A stretch of 43,098 nt of DNA from Myxococcales bacterium (GTDB lineage: Bacteria; Myxococcota_A; Polyangia; Polyangiales; Polyangiaceae): assembly GCA_025351875.1 (NCBI GenBank), contig JANXVA010000410.1, positions 1 to 43,098 on the forward strand, written 5' to 3'. This document shows, piece after piece, positions 25,140 through 33,129 of the stretch (position 1 is its first letter; each line of letters begins with the position of its first letter). Below the pieces are notes generated by a model that had not been told where the DNA came from, searched no databases, and saw only the letters and a list, made by a program, of their open reading frames with translations. Both the position numbers and the translations under genes were made by a program.

Positions 25140-25669
25140 TGGCCGCGCGCCCGTCAGTCACGCTGTCGCCTGTCGTCGATCCTGGCGGATTCGAGCGCGG
25201 CATCGCCCGGCGCATGCCGCAGCTCATGCTGGGCGGGCTCGCGCTGCTCGTGATCCTCTGGTGGATGGCCGCGCAGCCTCCGCCTGGACCGGGGTGGGGT
25301 GATCCGAACAACCCGCAGCAGCCGTGGCCGCAGCAAGGGCAGGGGCAGCAGCAGGGGTACGGCCAGCAGCCAGGCCGTGTGCCGCCGCCCAACACGCCGT
25401 CGAGCGGGTGCTCGGCGTGCGCCGGCCTCGACTGCGCGGACTGCCTCAGCGGGATCGACTGCGCGGACTGCGTCGACTGCGGTGATTGTCTGAGCGGCCT
25501 CGACTGCTCGTGCGCCGTGTCGAAGGCGCCCGTCGTCGGCGCGGTCCCGGTGGCCACGGGGGCGCGGTGCTCGACGAACCCGTGGAAGCGACTCGCGGGA
25601 TCGAGCGGGCTGCTCCTTCCGCTCGTCGTGATGATCGGCTGGCGTCGTCGCGTACGTCGCTACTCGTAG
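25136..25669 (+). CDS. Cys-repeat membrane protein coupled to the Lgt paralogue
   Basis: Start ATG 25136 forms an ATGA overlap with the Lgt-like stop; ATG 25139 is the alternative. 177 residues: a TM helix at about 36-55 (MLGGLALLVILWWMAA), then a Pro/Gln/Gly-rich stretch (about 57-95). A Cys-repeat region (about 98-140) has ten cysteines in DC-x-DC and LSG spacing (ADCLSGIDCADCVDCGDC, then LSGLDCSC). One more Cys and a second TM end in an Arg-rich tail (RRRVRRYS) follow. The DC repeats could be multiple acylation, metal-binding or disulfide sites. Translational coupling suggests it works with the Lgt paralogue. No family recognised. Confidence 0.8.
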   Translation: MMAARPSVTLSPVVDPGGFERGIARRMPQLMLGGLALLVILWWMAAQPPPGPGWGDPNNPQQPWPQQGQGQQQGYGQQPGRVPPPNTPSSGCSACAGLDCADCLSGIDCADCVDCGDCLSGLDCSCAVSKAPVVGAVPVATGARCSTNPWKRLAGSSGLLLPLVVMIGWRRRVRRYS

Positions 25670-25679
25670 GCGCCGACAC

Positions 25680-25705
25680 GTGAGCGGAATCTCCGTTCCG
25701 CTCAC
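25680..25705. terminator. Strong bidirectional hairpin terminator
   Basis: GTGAGCGGAA and TTCCGCTCAC form a perfect 10-bp stem with a 6-base loop in the 45-base gap between convergent genes ending at 25669 and 25715. Confidence 0.75.
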
Positions 25706-25714
25706 CGAGTTCGT

Positions 25715-26941
25715 TCACGGGGCGAGGGGCGGGAGCTCCTCGGGGGCAAGGGTCATGTCGAAGTAGCGTGCGCCGTCCTCGACCCATTGTTGCGAGGGCC
25801 AGCCGGCGTCGTCGACCGACTGGATGAGCTCGTAGTAGAGCGCCTTGTACGTGGTCGGTACGGCGCCGGCGACGTAGAGCGGCTCCAGGTCGGCGGCGCC
25901 TCCGCCGAGCAGCGTGTCCTCGACGACGAAGACGTCGACCTTGCCTGCGAGATCGGTGACCGCCTGAGCAAGGCCGCGATGCGCGCCGGTCACGGCGAGC
26001 TGCGTGACGGTGCTCGGTCTGCTGGACAGCTCGAGGATCGGTCGAGTGAGGACGCTGCGGAGGTTCGCCGGAAGCGCCGCCAGCGTGGCCGCGGGGTCGG
26101 CCGCGAAGACCGGCAGACGGAACCACTCACTGATGAGGAGGAGCTCCCTCAGGCGGACCATCTTGGCGCTCGCGTTGGTGTCCGCGGCGCCGAGGGCGGC
26201 GAGGTCGTGGAGGAGGATCCCCGTCTCGAGCGGTCGGACGATCGCCGGCGGCGCCGACGTCGAAGGCGCCGGTGAGCTTCCGCCCGTCGTGAGGAGGTCC
26301 TCGGCTTCTCTGATTCCCAGCTCGACGATGCCGGCCTGGCGCATGCGCCGCGACGCTGGCGCCGTGTTGACCTCTTCGGTGAAGAGCGCATCGACGACGG
26401 CGATGACCTCGTAGCCCGCCCGACGAAGGCCGAGCATCGTTTGCATGATGCATACATCTGTCTCGGCGCCCACGACCAGCAGCCGATGTGCGCCCGACGC
26501 CTTGATGGCCTGGAGGAACTGCGGCTGTCCGGTGGCGGCGAACGTCGTCTTGACGAACTGGAGCGCCTGCGGCGGTACCGCGGTGGCGAGGCTCGCGACG
26601 AGGGCGTGATCACCGGTCTTGCTCGCCTCGAACGTCACGAAGAGCGGCACGTGATGGGTCCCGGCGAGCTCGAAGAGATGCGCGCTCCGGGCCATGCGGG
26701 AGCTCACGTCGGCCTTGGGGTTTCGCTTGCCGGCCGTGTCGAAGAAGACTTGCTGGAGATCGATTGCGACGACGCCGACGGGGCCTTCCACGCGCGGGTC
26801 GCGGTCGGTGGGAGGGGAGTCGGAGGTCGGGGCCGCGCCTCCGTCGGGGCTCTTGCGGCTGTTGTCGGCAACCGGCGGCGGGGCGCCGCTGCACGCGACG
26901 ACGAGCGCGAGGAGAGGAGCGACGTGGACCCAGCTCGACAT
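25715..26941 (-). CDS. Secreted lipoprotein with tandem isochorismatase-like domains
   Basis: From ATG 26941, 408 residues; an upstream in-frame ATG at 26989 is rejected because the lipoprotein signal (LVVACSG, Cys about 17) begins here. Domain 1 (about 52-220) is a cysteine hydrolase: Asp in VVAIDLQQVFF, Lys in FVKTTFAAT and Cys in VVGAETDVCIMQT form the triad. Domain 2 (about 235-400) repeats the fold (ILLHDLAALG, LPVFAADPAA) but has no Lys and no Cys at the matching places (ILELSSRPS, VTGAHRGLAQA), so it is catalytically dead. Relatives hydrolyse isochorismate, nicotinamide or carbamoyl compounds in the cytoplasm; a lipid-anchored, exported version is unusual. The substrate is unknown. Confidence 0.83.
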   Translation of the reverse strand: MSSWVHVAPLLALVVACSGAPPPVADNSRKSPDGGAAPTSDSPPTDRDPRVEGPVGVVAIDLQQVFFDTAGKRNPKADVSSRMARSAHLFELAGTHHVPLFVTFEASKTGDHALVASLATAVPPQALQFVKTTFAATGQPQFLQAIKASGAHRLLVVGAETDVCIMQTMLGLRRAGYEVIAVVDALFTEEVNTAPASRRMRQAGIVELGIREAEDLLTTGGSSPAPSTSAPPAIVRPLETGILLHDLAALGAADTNASAKMVRLRELLLISEWFRLPVFAADPAATLAALPANLRSVLTRPILELSSRPSTVTQLAVTGAHRGLAQAVTDLAGKVDVFVVEDTLLGGGAADLEPLYVAGAVPTTYKALYYELIQSVDDAGWPSQQWVEDGARYFDMTLAPEELPPLAP

Positions 26942-27094
26942 GACGTAGAGCCGCCGGTGCACGGGTCGCGCCAGCGCGATCCGCCCCAATTTCTCGCCAA
27001 TTCATACCCTGGCCTGGAGGGTGCCCCGTGCGCGGCCCAGGCCGCTGCGCCCCAATGATCTACGGTCGAAGCCGCCGCTGGGCGACCGAGCAGC

Positions 27095-27988
27095 TCAGCG
27101 GACGAGCACCCAGCGCGCGCCGGCCGTCACCTCGAGGTGGAAGTGGTTCCGGTGCGGCCAGTTGTAGTCGGGCGTGAGCATCACGTTGAACAGCTGCGCG
27201 TCTGCGGCCTCGCAAACGATCTTGCGGAGCGTGATCGCCGGCGCAGGGAGCCCCGCGGTCGGAGCTGCCTTGGCCCCACAAGGCTTGCTGCCGATGCGAC
27301 CGTGGAAGTCCTTCTCCACGCTGATCGTCTGCCCGTCGCGCGTCTTGAAGCTCGCGGCGTCGATGGCGAGGGCGCCACTGTGCCGGCGGCCGGCACCGCT
27401 CAGCACCTGCTTCGCGGGCGGCGGCCGATAGACCGAGTAGTGGACGACCTCGACGACGTCGTAGCGCGTGAGGACGCGCGCCCAGTCGTCGAGCGCGAGC
27501 ACGAGACGACAGTCGTAGATCTCGTACGGCGACGTGCGGCGCTGCGCGAGCGGCAGCATCGAGTGGAACTCCACGCCCGCGATCGCACCCTTGAGGCGGA
27601 GCGGGGCGACGACGCCGCGCGCCTCGCCGACGCGCTCGAAGGCGATGTGCCTCTTTCCGAGCTCGGCCTCGCATGCGCCGCGGTCGAGCTTCGCGTAGCG
27701 CATCGCCGGAGCGCTGGCGTTGAGCGCGGGGGCCGGCTCGTCGGTCTCCGGCTCGTCGTCGATCGCGACCGCCGGCGGGAGCTGGGGAAGCTCGTCCTCG
27801 TGGTCGGTGGGGTCGGCCGCACCGGCCGTGACGGGCGCGATGGTCGTGCCGCTCCCGCTTCCGGTCGACCGGATCGGGATCGTCCCGTGGGGCCGCACGG
27901 ACAGGCCCGCGCCGCAGCCCACCGTGCTCGAGACGAGCAGGATGAGGCCGGGCAGGCCGTGGGCGGGGCGGGCGCGCATCGGGTGCAC
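27095..27988 (-). CDS. Extensin-like/M15-type lipoprotein (probable peptidoglycan peptidase)
   Basis: 297 residues, lipoprotein signal ending STVGC (Cys about 25; ATG 27979 is a possible later start), then a low-complexity Asp/Glu/Pro linker (about 45-95). The C-terminal domain (about 105-297) matches the extensin-like C-terminal family, related to M15 D-Ala-D-Ala carboxypeptidases: RRHSGALAIDAAS gives the metal-binding HxxGxAxD motif and NHFHLEV the terminal His pair. Two Cys pairs may be disulfides. It is expected to cut peptidoglycan cross-links in the periplasm. It is the first gene of a minus-strand pair with the isochorismatase-like lipoprotein, 153 bases upstream of it, and divergent from hrcA. 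Confidence 0.85.
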   Translation of the reverse strand: MHPMRARPAHGLPGLILLVSSTVGCGAGLSVRPHGTIPIRSTGSGSGTTIAPVTAGAADPTDHEDELPQLPPAVAIDDEPETDEPAPALNASAPAMRYAKLDRGACEAELGKRHIAFERVGEARGVVAPLRLKGAIAGVEFHSMLPLAQRRTSPYEIYDCRLVLALDDWARVLTRYDVVEVVHYSVYRPPPAKQVLSGAGRRHSGALAIDAASFKTRDGQTISVEKDFHGRIGSKPCGAKAAPTAGLPAPAITLRKIVCEAADAQLFNVMLTPDYNWPHRNHFHLEVTAGARWVLVR

Positions 27989-28047
27989 TCTACCCGACCT
28001 GGGCCGTCAGGGAAAACGAGCCGCGAAATGGTAGGATCCTCCGGACC

Positions 28048-29097
28048 ATGTCGGAGCTGTCGCAGCGCGCTAGACAGATCCTCTACGCGTGCATCACGGA
28101 GTTCGTCGCCACCGGTGAGCCGGTCGGCTCTCGGACGCTGTCGAAGAAGGGCATCGCCCTCTCCGCCGCGAGCATCCGCAACGTGCTCTCGGATCTCGAG
28201 GAGATGGGGTACCTCGTGCAACCGCACACGAGCGCGGGCCGCGTGCCCACGGATCGCGCGTTCCGTCTCTTCATCGACGCGATGATGGAAGTGCGTGTCC
28301 TCTCGGACGCCGAGAACACGAACCTCGTGCAGCGCTTCTCCGAGATCGAGCCTGGGCCCAACTTCCTCCGCGAGACGGGGCGCCTGCTGTCGGAGCTCGC
28401 GGGCACCGCCGCGGTCGTCGTCTCCCCGAAGGGGGAGTCGATGACGCTGAAGCACCTGCGCTTCATCCGTACGCTGCCCGGCGAGGTCCTGGCCGTCCTC
28501 GTCATGACGAACGGCTCGGTTCAGAACGTCTTCTTCAAGGCGAGCGTCGAAGAGAACGAGCTCCTGAAGGTGCACAACCTGCTCGACGACGTGATCGAGG
28601 GGCGCTCGCTCGGCGAGCTCCGCGAGCTGTTCGCGCGACGCCTCCAGAGCGACAAGGTCCAGAACGACTCGGTCCGAAAGCGCGCGTTCGAGCTCGGCGA
28701 GGCCGCCCTCGCCGACGCGGCGGACGCGGGGGCGGACGTCGTCATCGAAGGACGGTCAAAGCTCCTCAACCTCCCGGAGTTCGGCGGCGAGGGGCTGAAG
28801 GAGATCGTCGCCGCCCTCGATGAGGCGCAGAGCATCGTCCGCCTCCTCGATGCGACCCTCGCGGCAAAAGGCACCTCCGTCGTCGTGGGTCGAGAGGCGG
28901 GCGACCTGGCCGGCGGGCAGCTCTCGATCGTCGGAGCCTCCTACGCCACGCAGGGCCGGAGCGTCGGGTCGATCGGGATCATCGGGCCCACGCGCATGGA
29001 TTACCCCAAGGTCGTGCCCCTCGTCACTGCGACCGCCAACGCCATGAGCTCGCTCAGCGAGCGGCGCGCCGAGACGAAGGACGACTCCGACGACTGA
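28048..29097 (+). CDS. hrcA: Heat-inducible transcription repressor HrcA
   Basis: 349 residues from ATG 28048. The N-terminal winged-helix DNA-binding domain matches HrcA closely: RARQILYACITEFVATGEPV, GSRTLSKKG, SAASIRNVLSDLEEMGYL and PHTSAGRVPTDRAFR. A GAF-like effector domain (about 100-330) follows, with GPTRMDYPKV near the end, also an HrcA hallmark. HrcA represses groE and dnaK operons by binding CIRCE elements, and its folding depends on GroEL. No CIRCE sequence was found upstream of it or elsewhere in the gaps here, and dnaK/grpE, often adjacent in other bacteria, are absent from this window. Confidence 0.96.
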   Translation: MSELSQRARQILYACITEFVATGEPVGSRTLSKKGIALSAASIRNVLSDLEEMGYLVQPHTSAGRVPTDRAFRLFIDAMMEVRVLSDAENTNLVQRFSEIEPGPNFLRETGRLLSELAGTAAVVVSPKGESMTLKHLRFIRTLPGEVLAVLVMTNGSVQNVFFKASVEENELLKVHNLLDDVIEGRSLGELRELFARRLQSDKVQNDSVRKRAFELGEAALADAADAGADVVIEGRSKLLNLPEFGGEGLKEIVAALDEAQSIVRLLDATLAAKGTSVVVGREAGDLAGGQLSIVGASYATQGRSVGSIGIIGPTRMDYPKVVPLVTATANAMSSLSERRAETKDDSDD

Positions 29098-29121
29098 GAG
29101 GTCCTGTAGTATACAGCCGTG

Positions 29122-30486
29122 ATGCGCGCGGCCCCGCCGGACCTGCCTGGAGCGAACTCGCGCGGCGAGGACTCGCCGCTCGACCGCGCGCTCGCGCTGC
29201 TCCTCGCCGGCGAGCGGGAGGCCGCGCTTCGATGGAGCGCAGCGGTCGTCCGGCAGGATGCGTCGGTCTCGAGCGCGCTCATCCTCACGTGCCGGCTCCT
29301 CGCCGACGCCGGTCGGACCGAGGCCGCGATCGAGGGCTTCGAGCTCGGGGTCAAACGGGCCATCGACACCGGCAACCTTCCCCTCGCGGTCGCTGCGCTC
29401 GGTGACCTGCGGGCGCTCTCCATCGACGTCGCGCCGCTGCTGGACGAGATCGCCTCCGCGTTCTGCGCGGGCTCGCCACGCCTCGCGGAGGACGTCGCGC
29501 CTCCTCCTCCTCCGCTCCCCCATGACGCGAGCTTCCAGCCGCTGAGCTCCTTTCTCACCGGGCCTGCGCTCCTCTCGAAGGCCACCGGGATCATCCACGA
29601 CGCCTCGATCGAGTACGAGTCGATGTCCGAGTCCGAGCCGCCGCTCGTCTCGCCGCTCCCGCTCTTCAGCGCACTGGAGAAGGAGGGCCTCCGCGCGCTC
29701 ATCGGCTGCTTCGAGATGTTCACCGTGCCCGCAGGCAAGGCAGTCATCTCCGAGGGCGAGGAGGGCGCCGAGGCGTACATCGTCGCGCGCGGCGAGCTCG
29801 AGGTGCGGCGGACACTGGAGGACGGCAACGTCGTCACGCTCGCTCGCCTCAACAACGGCGCACTGTTCGGGGAGATGGCGCTCCTGTCGCGCGCGCCTCG
29901 CGCCGCCAGCGTGGTGGCGTGCCGTCCGTCGATCCTCCTCGTGGCGCGTCGTGACGCCCTCGAGCTCGTCGCCGAGAAGCGCCCGGACATCGGCATCGAG
30001 CTCGCCGCCCATTGCCGTCGGCGCATGGTCGCCAACCTCGTGCGTACTTCGAAGTTGCTCCTCGCGGTCTCGCCGCAGGAGCGGCCCGCGCTCGTCGAGC
30101 GCTTCGAGACGTGCGTCTTCGAGCGCGGCGACAAGCTCATCGAGGAGGGCAAGGAGACCACTGGCCTCCACCTCATCGCATCGGGCGAGGTCGCGGTCGT
30201 CGGTCACGAGGACGGCGGCGAGTCGTTCGTGATCGCCACGCTGCCCGTCGGTGAGACGGTCGGCGAGGTCGCGCTCGTGCTGCGGCGCAAGGCGAACGCC
30301 GACGTGGTGGCCGTGCACCCGACGGTGACGCTCCACCTCCCGCGCGGCGAGTTCCTGGGGCTGGTGCGCGAGCATCCTGCCATCTTGTCCGGCCTCTACC
30401 TGGCAGCGGTCGAGCGCGACGAGGAGACCACGAGCGTGCTCGCGGGGTCGACGACGTCGGTCGGCGATGACTTCATTCTCGTCTGA
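29122..30486 (+). CDS. Twin cyclic-nucleotide-binding-domain protein
   Basis: 454 residues from ATG 29122 (GTG 29119 precedes it directly). The N-terminus (about 15-115) is helical and TPR-like; a Pro-rich linker follows. Two CAP-type cNMP-binding beta barrels cover about 185-300 (ISEGEEGAEAYIVARGELEV, then ALFGEMALLSRAPRAASVVA) and 320-435 (LIEEGKETTGLHLIASGEVA, then GETVGEVALVLRRKANADVV). In barrel 1 the phosphate-binding cassette GEMALLSRAPRAASV is well preserved; in barrel 2 it is weaker (GEVALVLRRKANADV). No helix-turn-helix or kinase output is visible, so it probably acts by protein contact. It is overlapped by one base with the metal exporter (TGATG), so translation is coupled. Confidence 0.87.
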   Translation: MRAAPPDLPGANSRGEDSPLDRALALLLAGEREAALRWSAAVVRQDASVSSALILTCRLLADAGRTEAAIEGFELGVKRAIDTGNLPLAVAALGDLRALSIDVAPLLDEIASAFCAGSPRLAEDVAPPPPPLPHDASFQPLSSFLTGPALLSKATGIIHDASIEYESMSESEPPLVSPLPLFSALEKEGLRALIGCFEMFTVPAGKAVISEGEEGAEAYIVARGELEVRRTLEDGNVVTLARLNNGALFGEMALLSRAPRAASVVACRPSILLVARRDALELVAEKRPDIGIELAAHCRRRMVANLVRTSKLLLAVSPQERPALVERFETCVFERGDKLIEEGKETTGLHLIASGEVAVVGHEDGGESFVIATLPVGETVGEVALVLRRKANADVVAVHPTVTLHLPRGEFLGLVREHPAILSGLYLAAVERDEETTSVLAGSTTSVGDDFILV

Positions 30487-31607
30487 TGGCGGACGAGAAG
30501 CAGAAGGACGGCGTGGGAGCGAGTGGGCATGATCACGGTCATGGTCACGACCACGATCACGATCACGACCACGCGCACCATGCGGCCGGGCCGAAGCACG
30601 AGACCAAGGCCGCCAAGGAGGACGCGGCCGCGGCGACCGAGCGGCGCCAGGCGCGCCGGCTCATGCTCGTCTGCTTCGTCATCGCCTGCTTCTTCGTCGT
30701 CGAGCTAATAGGCGCGAAGGCGGCGCGTAGCGATGTCCTCGAGGCGGACGCCTACCACCTCCTCATGGATGTCTTTGCGCTCGCGATCAGCCTCGCGGCG
30801 ATGCGTATCGCGACGACCCGACCAAGCTCACGCTTCACGTACGGGTTGCGTCGCGTCGAGCCGCTCGCTGCCCTCGTGAACGGTGCGCTCGTCTTCGGCG
30901 TCGCGATCGAGCTCATCAGGGACGCGGCGCAGCACCTCGCCAATCCGACGATGCCGAGGTCGGGCCTCATGCTCATCGTCGCGAGCGCCGCGCTCGTCGT
31001 GAACGGCTTCAGCGCCTGGGTGCTCCACGGCGCGATGCACGGCGGCCACAGCCACGCTGGCCACAGCCACGCTGGCCACGCGCATGCCCACGCGGATCAC
31101 GCGCATGCGGAGCCGGTGGAGGATGAAGGACAGCATGCAGCGGCACAGGCTCATCACCTGAACCTGCGCGGCGCGTGGCTCCACCTCCTCGGTGACGCGC
31201 TCGGCTCGCTCGCAGCCCTCGTTGCGGCCCTCAGCATTCGTTACGGGGCTTCGCCCATCATCGATCCGCTGGCCAGTTTTCTCGTCGTCGCGATCCTCGT
31301 CATCGGTGCCCTTCGTCTCGTACGCGACGCCGCGCTCGTGCTCCTCGATGCCGCCCCGCCGCGCTTGCCTGTCGCGCGCGTCCGGAAGGTCGTCCTCGCG
31401 CACCCGGGCGTGAAGTCCATCCATGCGCTTCACGTGTGGTCGCTCGGTACTGGCCACGACGCCGTCACGGTTCACGTCACGGCGGACGGCGTAGATCCGG
31501 ATCTGGGCAAGCACCTCGGCGACGTCCTCCGCACGAAATTCGCGGCCGAGTACGTCACCGTTCAGGTCGAGCGCGCCGACGCGACCTCCAACGCCCCGAG
31601 CGCCTGA
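30486..31607 (+). CDS. Cation diffusion facilitator (CDF) divalent metal exporter
   Basis: 373 residues. A His-rich N-terminus (about 15-36, HDHGHGHDHDHDHDHAHH) and a second His-rich loop (about 185-220) probably collect metal. Six TM helices carry the paired HxxxD metal sites, YHLLMD in helix 2 and HLLGDALGS in helix 5, of the Zn/Co/Ni-type CDF proteins. A cytoplasmic C-terminal ferredoxin-like domain (about 290-365) has KSIHALHVWSL and the closing VTVQVE strand. It exports zinc or a related cation by proton antiport. Start ATG 30486 overlaps the cNMP gene stop. The second His loop is encoded by 15-bp tandem repeats. Confidence 0.94.
   Translation: MADEKQKDGVGASGHDHGHGHDHDHDHDHAHHAAGPKHETKAAKEDAAAATERRQARRLMLVCFVIACFFVVELIGAKAARSDVLEADAYHLLMDVFALAISLAAMRIATTRPSSRFTYGLRRVEPLAALVNGALVFGVAIELIRDAAQHLANPTMPRSGLMLIVASAALVVNGFSAWVLHGAMHGGHSHAGHSHAGHAHAHADHAHAEPVEDEGQHAAAQAHHLNLRGAWLHLLGDALGSLAALVAALSIRYGASPIIDPLASFLVVAILVIGALRLVRDAALVLLDAAPPRLPVARVRKVVLAHPGVKSIHALHVWSLGTGHDAVTVHVTADGVDPDLGKHLGDVLRTKFAAEYVTVQVERADATSNAPSA
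31044..31080 (+). repeat. 15-bp tandem repeat in the His-rich loop of the CDF gene
   Basis: GGCCACAGCCACGCT occurs twice in tandem (31044-31058, 31059-31073) and starts a third time, encoding GHSHA units. The length is a multiple of three, so copy-number change keeps the frame. Confidence 0.8.
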
Positions 31608-31650
31608 GCAACAGCGTTCCGGCCGCGGACGACGTTCTCTGCGGTCTCGA

Positions 31651-32715
31651 CTAGTTGCAGCAGAGCGTACGCGGGCCCGTGATCGTCTCGGTGCCGAGCA
31701 CGGTCGCCGGAGTGCTGACGCCGCACCCCGTGCTCGCCGTATAGCGATACGAGACCGGCGTCGTAGCCGCACCTGCGGTCGAGCAGGTGCCGTCGACTCT
31801 CGCGCTTCGGGTGAGTCCGACGCAACCGGCGATGACGTACATGTCGAGCGATCCGCCCGTCGCACACCCGTTCGTCGCGCACGCGCAGGTCGGAGCGCAC
31901 GAGCGACCGTCGAGGATCGCGGCGCCCACGACCGTGCGCCTGTTGAGCTTGCTCGGGCAAGCCACGTCGCCATCGTGGATGATGCACGTCGAGGCCTTGT
32001 TGTTTCCTCCCGTGTCCTTGCCGGGCGAGGGAACACAGGTCTCGTTCGCCGCGCACCTGACGTCCGCGGTGCCGGTCGCGCCTGCGCAAGTCACGGCGTC
32101 GCGCGGCGCGCCGAGGTTGTTCGTCACGGTCGCGCCGCAGGTCGTCGGCGGTGCGGCGGTGAGATGGGGCGAGGCCTGCAGCGGGACGGGGAAGGTCATC
32201 GCTACCTCGGTACAGGTGCCGGAAGGGCTTGCGAGGTTCGCGGCTGGGCTCGCGCACCCCGCGCCGCTCTTCAGGTCCGCCGTACCGGCGCACGAGCCGC
32301 CCGACGGCGCGCAGGTGCACGCGCACTGTCCGCCGCCTGACGTCCGGTAGTCGACCTCGACGGGGTACGTGGTCGGGCAGCCGCCGACCGAGCCGACACC
32401 GCCCGCGACGGGGCTCCACCCGTCCGTGTTGGGGAGACACACGCGAGCGGCACCGCACGAAGCGAGCGTCGCGTCGGGAGGGATCACGCCGCCGTCGCCG
32501 GCATCGCCGCTCGAGCCGCTCGACCCACTGGAGCCGCTCGACCCACTGGAGCCGCTGGATCCGCTCGACCCATCACCGAGCGGGCCGCCGTCGCTGCCGT
32601 CGCCCGAGCTTCCTGACGGGAGCACGCCGAGATCATCGGCCCCCGTGAGGGCGTTGCATGCGCCCGCGGCGAGCACGAACGCTCCGAGCAGCAGGGGGAC
32701 GACGCGCGCGACCAT
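31651..32715 (-). CDS. Cys-rich lipoprotein with Ser/Gly repeat linker
   Basis: 354 residues, lipobox AAGAC (Cys at 20), then a long Gly/Ser/Asp linker made of SSG repeats (about 34-78). The secreted part carries around 20 cysteines, among them CACTC, CACATNGC and a terminal CC, which implies a heavily disulfide-bonded, partly beta structure (about 85-354). The C-terminal half has strand-rich segments such as VSYRYTAS. It is a surface protein of unknown function, similar in layout to the lipoproteins at 9500 and 33130. Convergent with the CDF gene, 43 bases apart. Confidence 0.82.
   Translation of the reverse strand: MVARVVPLLLGAFVLAAGACNALTGADDLGVLPSGSSGDGSDGGPLGDGSSGSSGSSGSSGSSGSSGSSGDAGDGGVIPPDATLASCGAARVCLPNTDGWSPVAGGVGSVGGCPTTYPVEVDYRTSGGGQCACTCAPSGGSCAGTADLKSGAGCASPAANLASPSGTCTEVAMTFPVPLQASPHLTAAPPTTCGATVTNNLGAPRDAVTCAGATGTADVRCAANETCVPSPGKDTGGNNKASTCIIHDGDVACPSKLNRRTVVGAAILDGRSCAPTCACATNGCATGGSLDMYVIAGCVGLTRSARVDGTCSTAGAATTPVSYRYTASTGCGVSTPATVLGTETITGPRTLCCN
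32513..32556 (-). repeat. 18-bp tandem repeat encoding the SSG linker
   Basis: GAGCCGCTCGACCCACTG (plus-strand reading) occurs at 32513-32530 and 32531-32548, then breaks off in a third copy. It encodes Ser/Ser/Gly repeats of the lipoprotein linker. In-frame copy-number change could vary linker length. Confidence 0.75.
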
Positions 32716-32739
32716 GAGCTCCTGGAAGACTAGCTCATC

Positions 32740-32754
32740 CTGGCCAAGGGCCAG
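32740..32754 (-). terminator. Short hairpin after the OmdA-like gene
   Basis: CTGGCC-AAG-GGCCAG gives a 6-bp stem with a 3-base loop in the 85-base gap between the YdeI/OmpD-associated gene and the Cys-rich lipoprotein gene. No T-tract; weak. Confidence 0.25.
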
Positions 32755-32800
32755 CCTCCGGGAGCCCGTTCGCGCTTCACGAGCGGTTTTCGAGCCCTCG

Positions 32801-33067
32801 CTACTTTCCGGTGCGTTCGCGGTGGCTGCACCCGGGCCAGCAGCACGGCCGACGTTGGCCTTCTTCGAGCTCCTCGCGGGTCCGGCGGATCCTGCGCTCT
32901 CGGGTCTTGTCTTGCTTGGCGTCCTCTACCCAGCAGATGAACTCGTTGCGGGCGAGAGGGGTGATGTCCTTCCAGGCAGCGAGCGCCGCAGGAGCTGCGA
33001 CCAGCGCGCTGCGCAGGTCTTCGGGAAGCTTGTGCACGACCCCGCCCGGCACGCGTTGGCTGCTCAC
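32801..33067 (-). CDS. YdeI/OmpD-associated (OmdA) family small protein
   Basis: 88 residues from ATG 33067. The segment PLARNEFICWVEDAKQDKTR followed by RERRIRRTREELEEGQRRP is the signature of the bacteriocin-protection/OmpD-associated (YdeI-like) family, which usually ends in such a helical Lys/Arg-rich stretch. Before it, the VHKLPEDLRSALVAAPAAL start also fits. The extra CCWPGC near the end is not part of the core and could bind metal. There is no signal peptide. Known members are poorly characterised; one is linked to stress or porin function in Salmonella. It sits between two Cys-rich lipoprotein genes. Confidence 0.8.
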   Translation of the reverse strand: MSSQRVPGGVVHKLPEDLRSALVAAPAALAAWKDITPLARNEFICWVEDAKQDKTRERRIRRTREELEEGQRRPCCWPGCSHRERTGK

Positions 33068-33095
33068 GAGATCACGCTTGGCTCAGTTTCGTGCT

Positions 33096-33121
33096 CGCGG
33101 ATCCCGCGCGCGGGATCCGCG
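33096..33121 (-). terminator. 26-bp perfect palindrome, likely terminator of the Cys-rich lipoprotein gene
   Basis: The 26 bases read the same on both strands, centred on CGCG, with two GGATCC sites. Folded, they give an 11-bp stem with a 4-base loop, nine bases past the stop of the 34185-33130 gene. A strong terminator fold without a T-tract; it could instead be a protein-binding site. Confidence 0.6.
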
Positions 33122-33129
33122 CAGCCATT

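Noticed and set aside
26942..27094. Possible tRNA or small RNA in a 153-base gap
   Set aside because: Only a long-loop inverted repeat (27011-27017 with 27037-27043) is seen; no tRNA arms or TTCGA motif.
28000..28047. CIRCE element expected near hrcA
   Set aside because: No TTAGCACTC-N9-GAGTGCTAA-like sequence is present upstream of the gene.
28756..30375. 539-codon minus-strand frame opposite hrcA and the cNMP gene
   Set aside because: Antisense shadow; both sense genes have clear domains.
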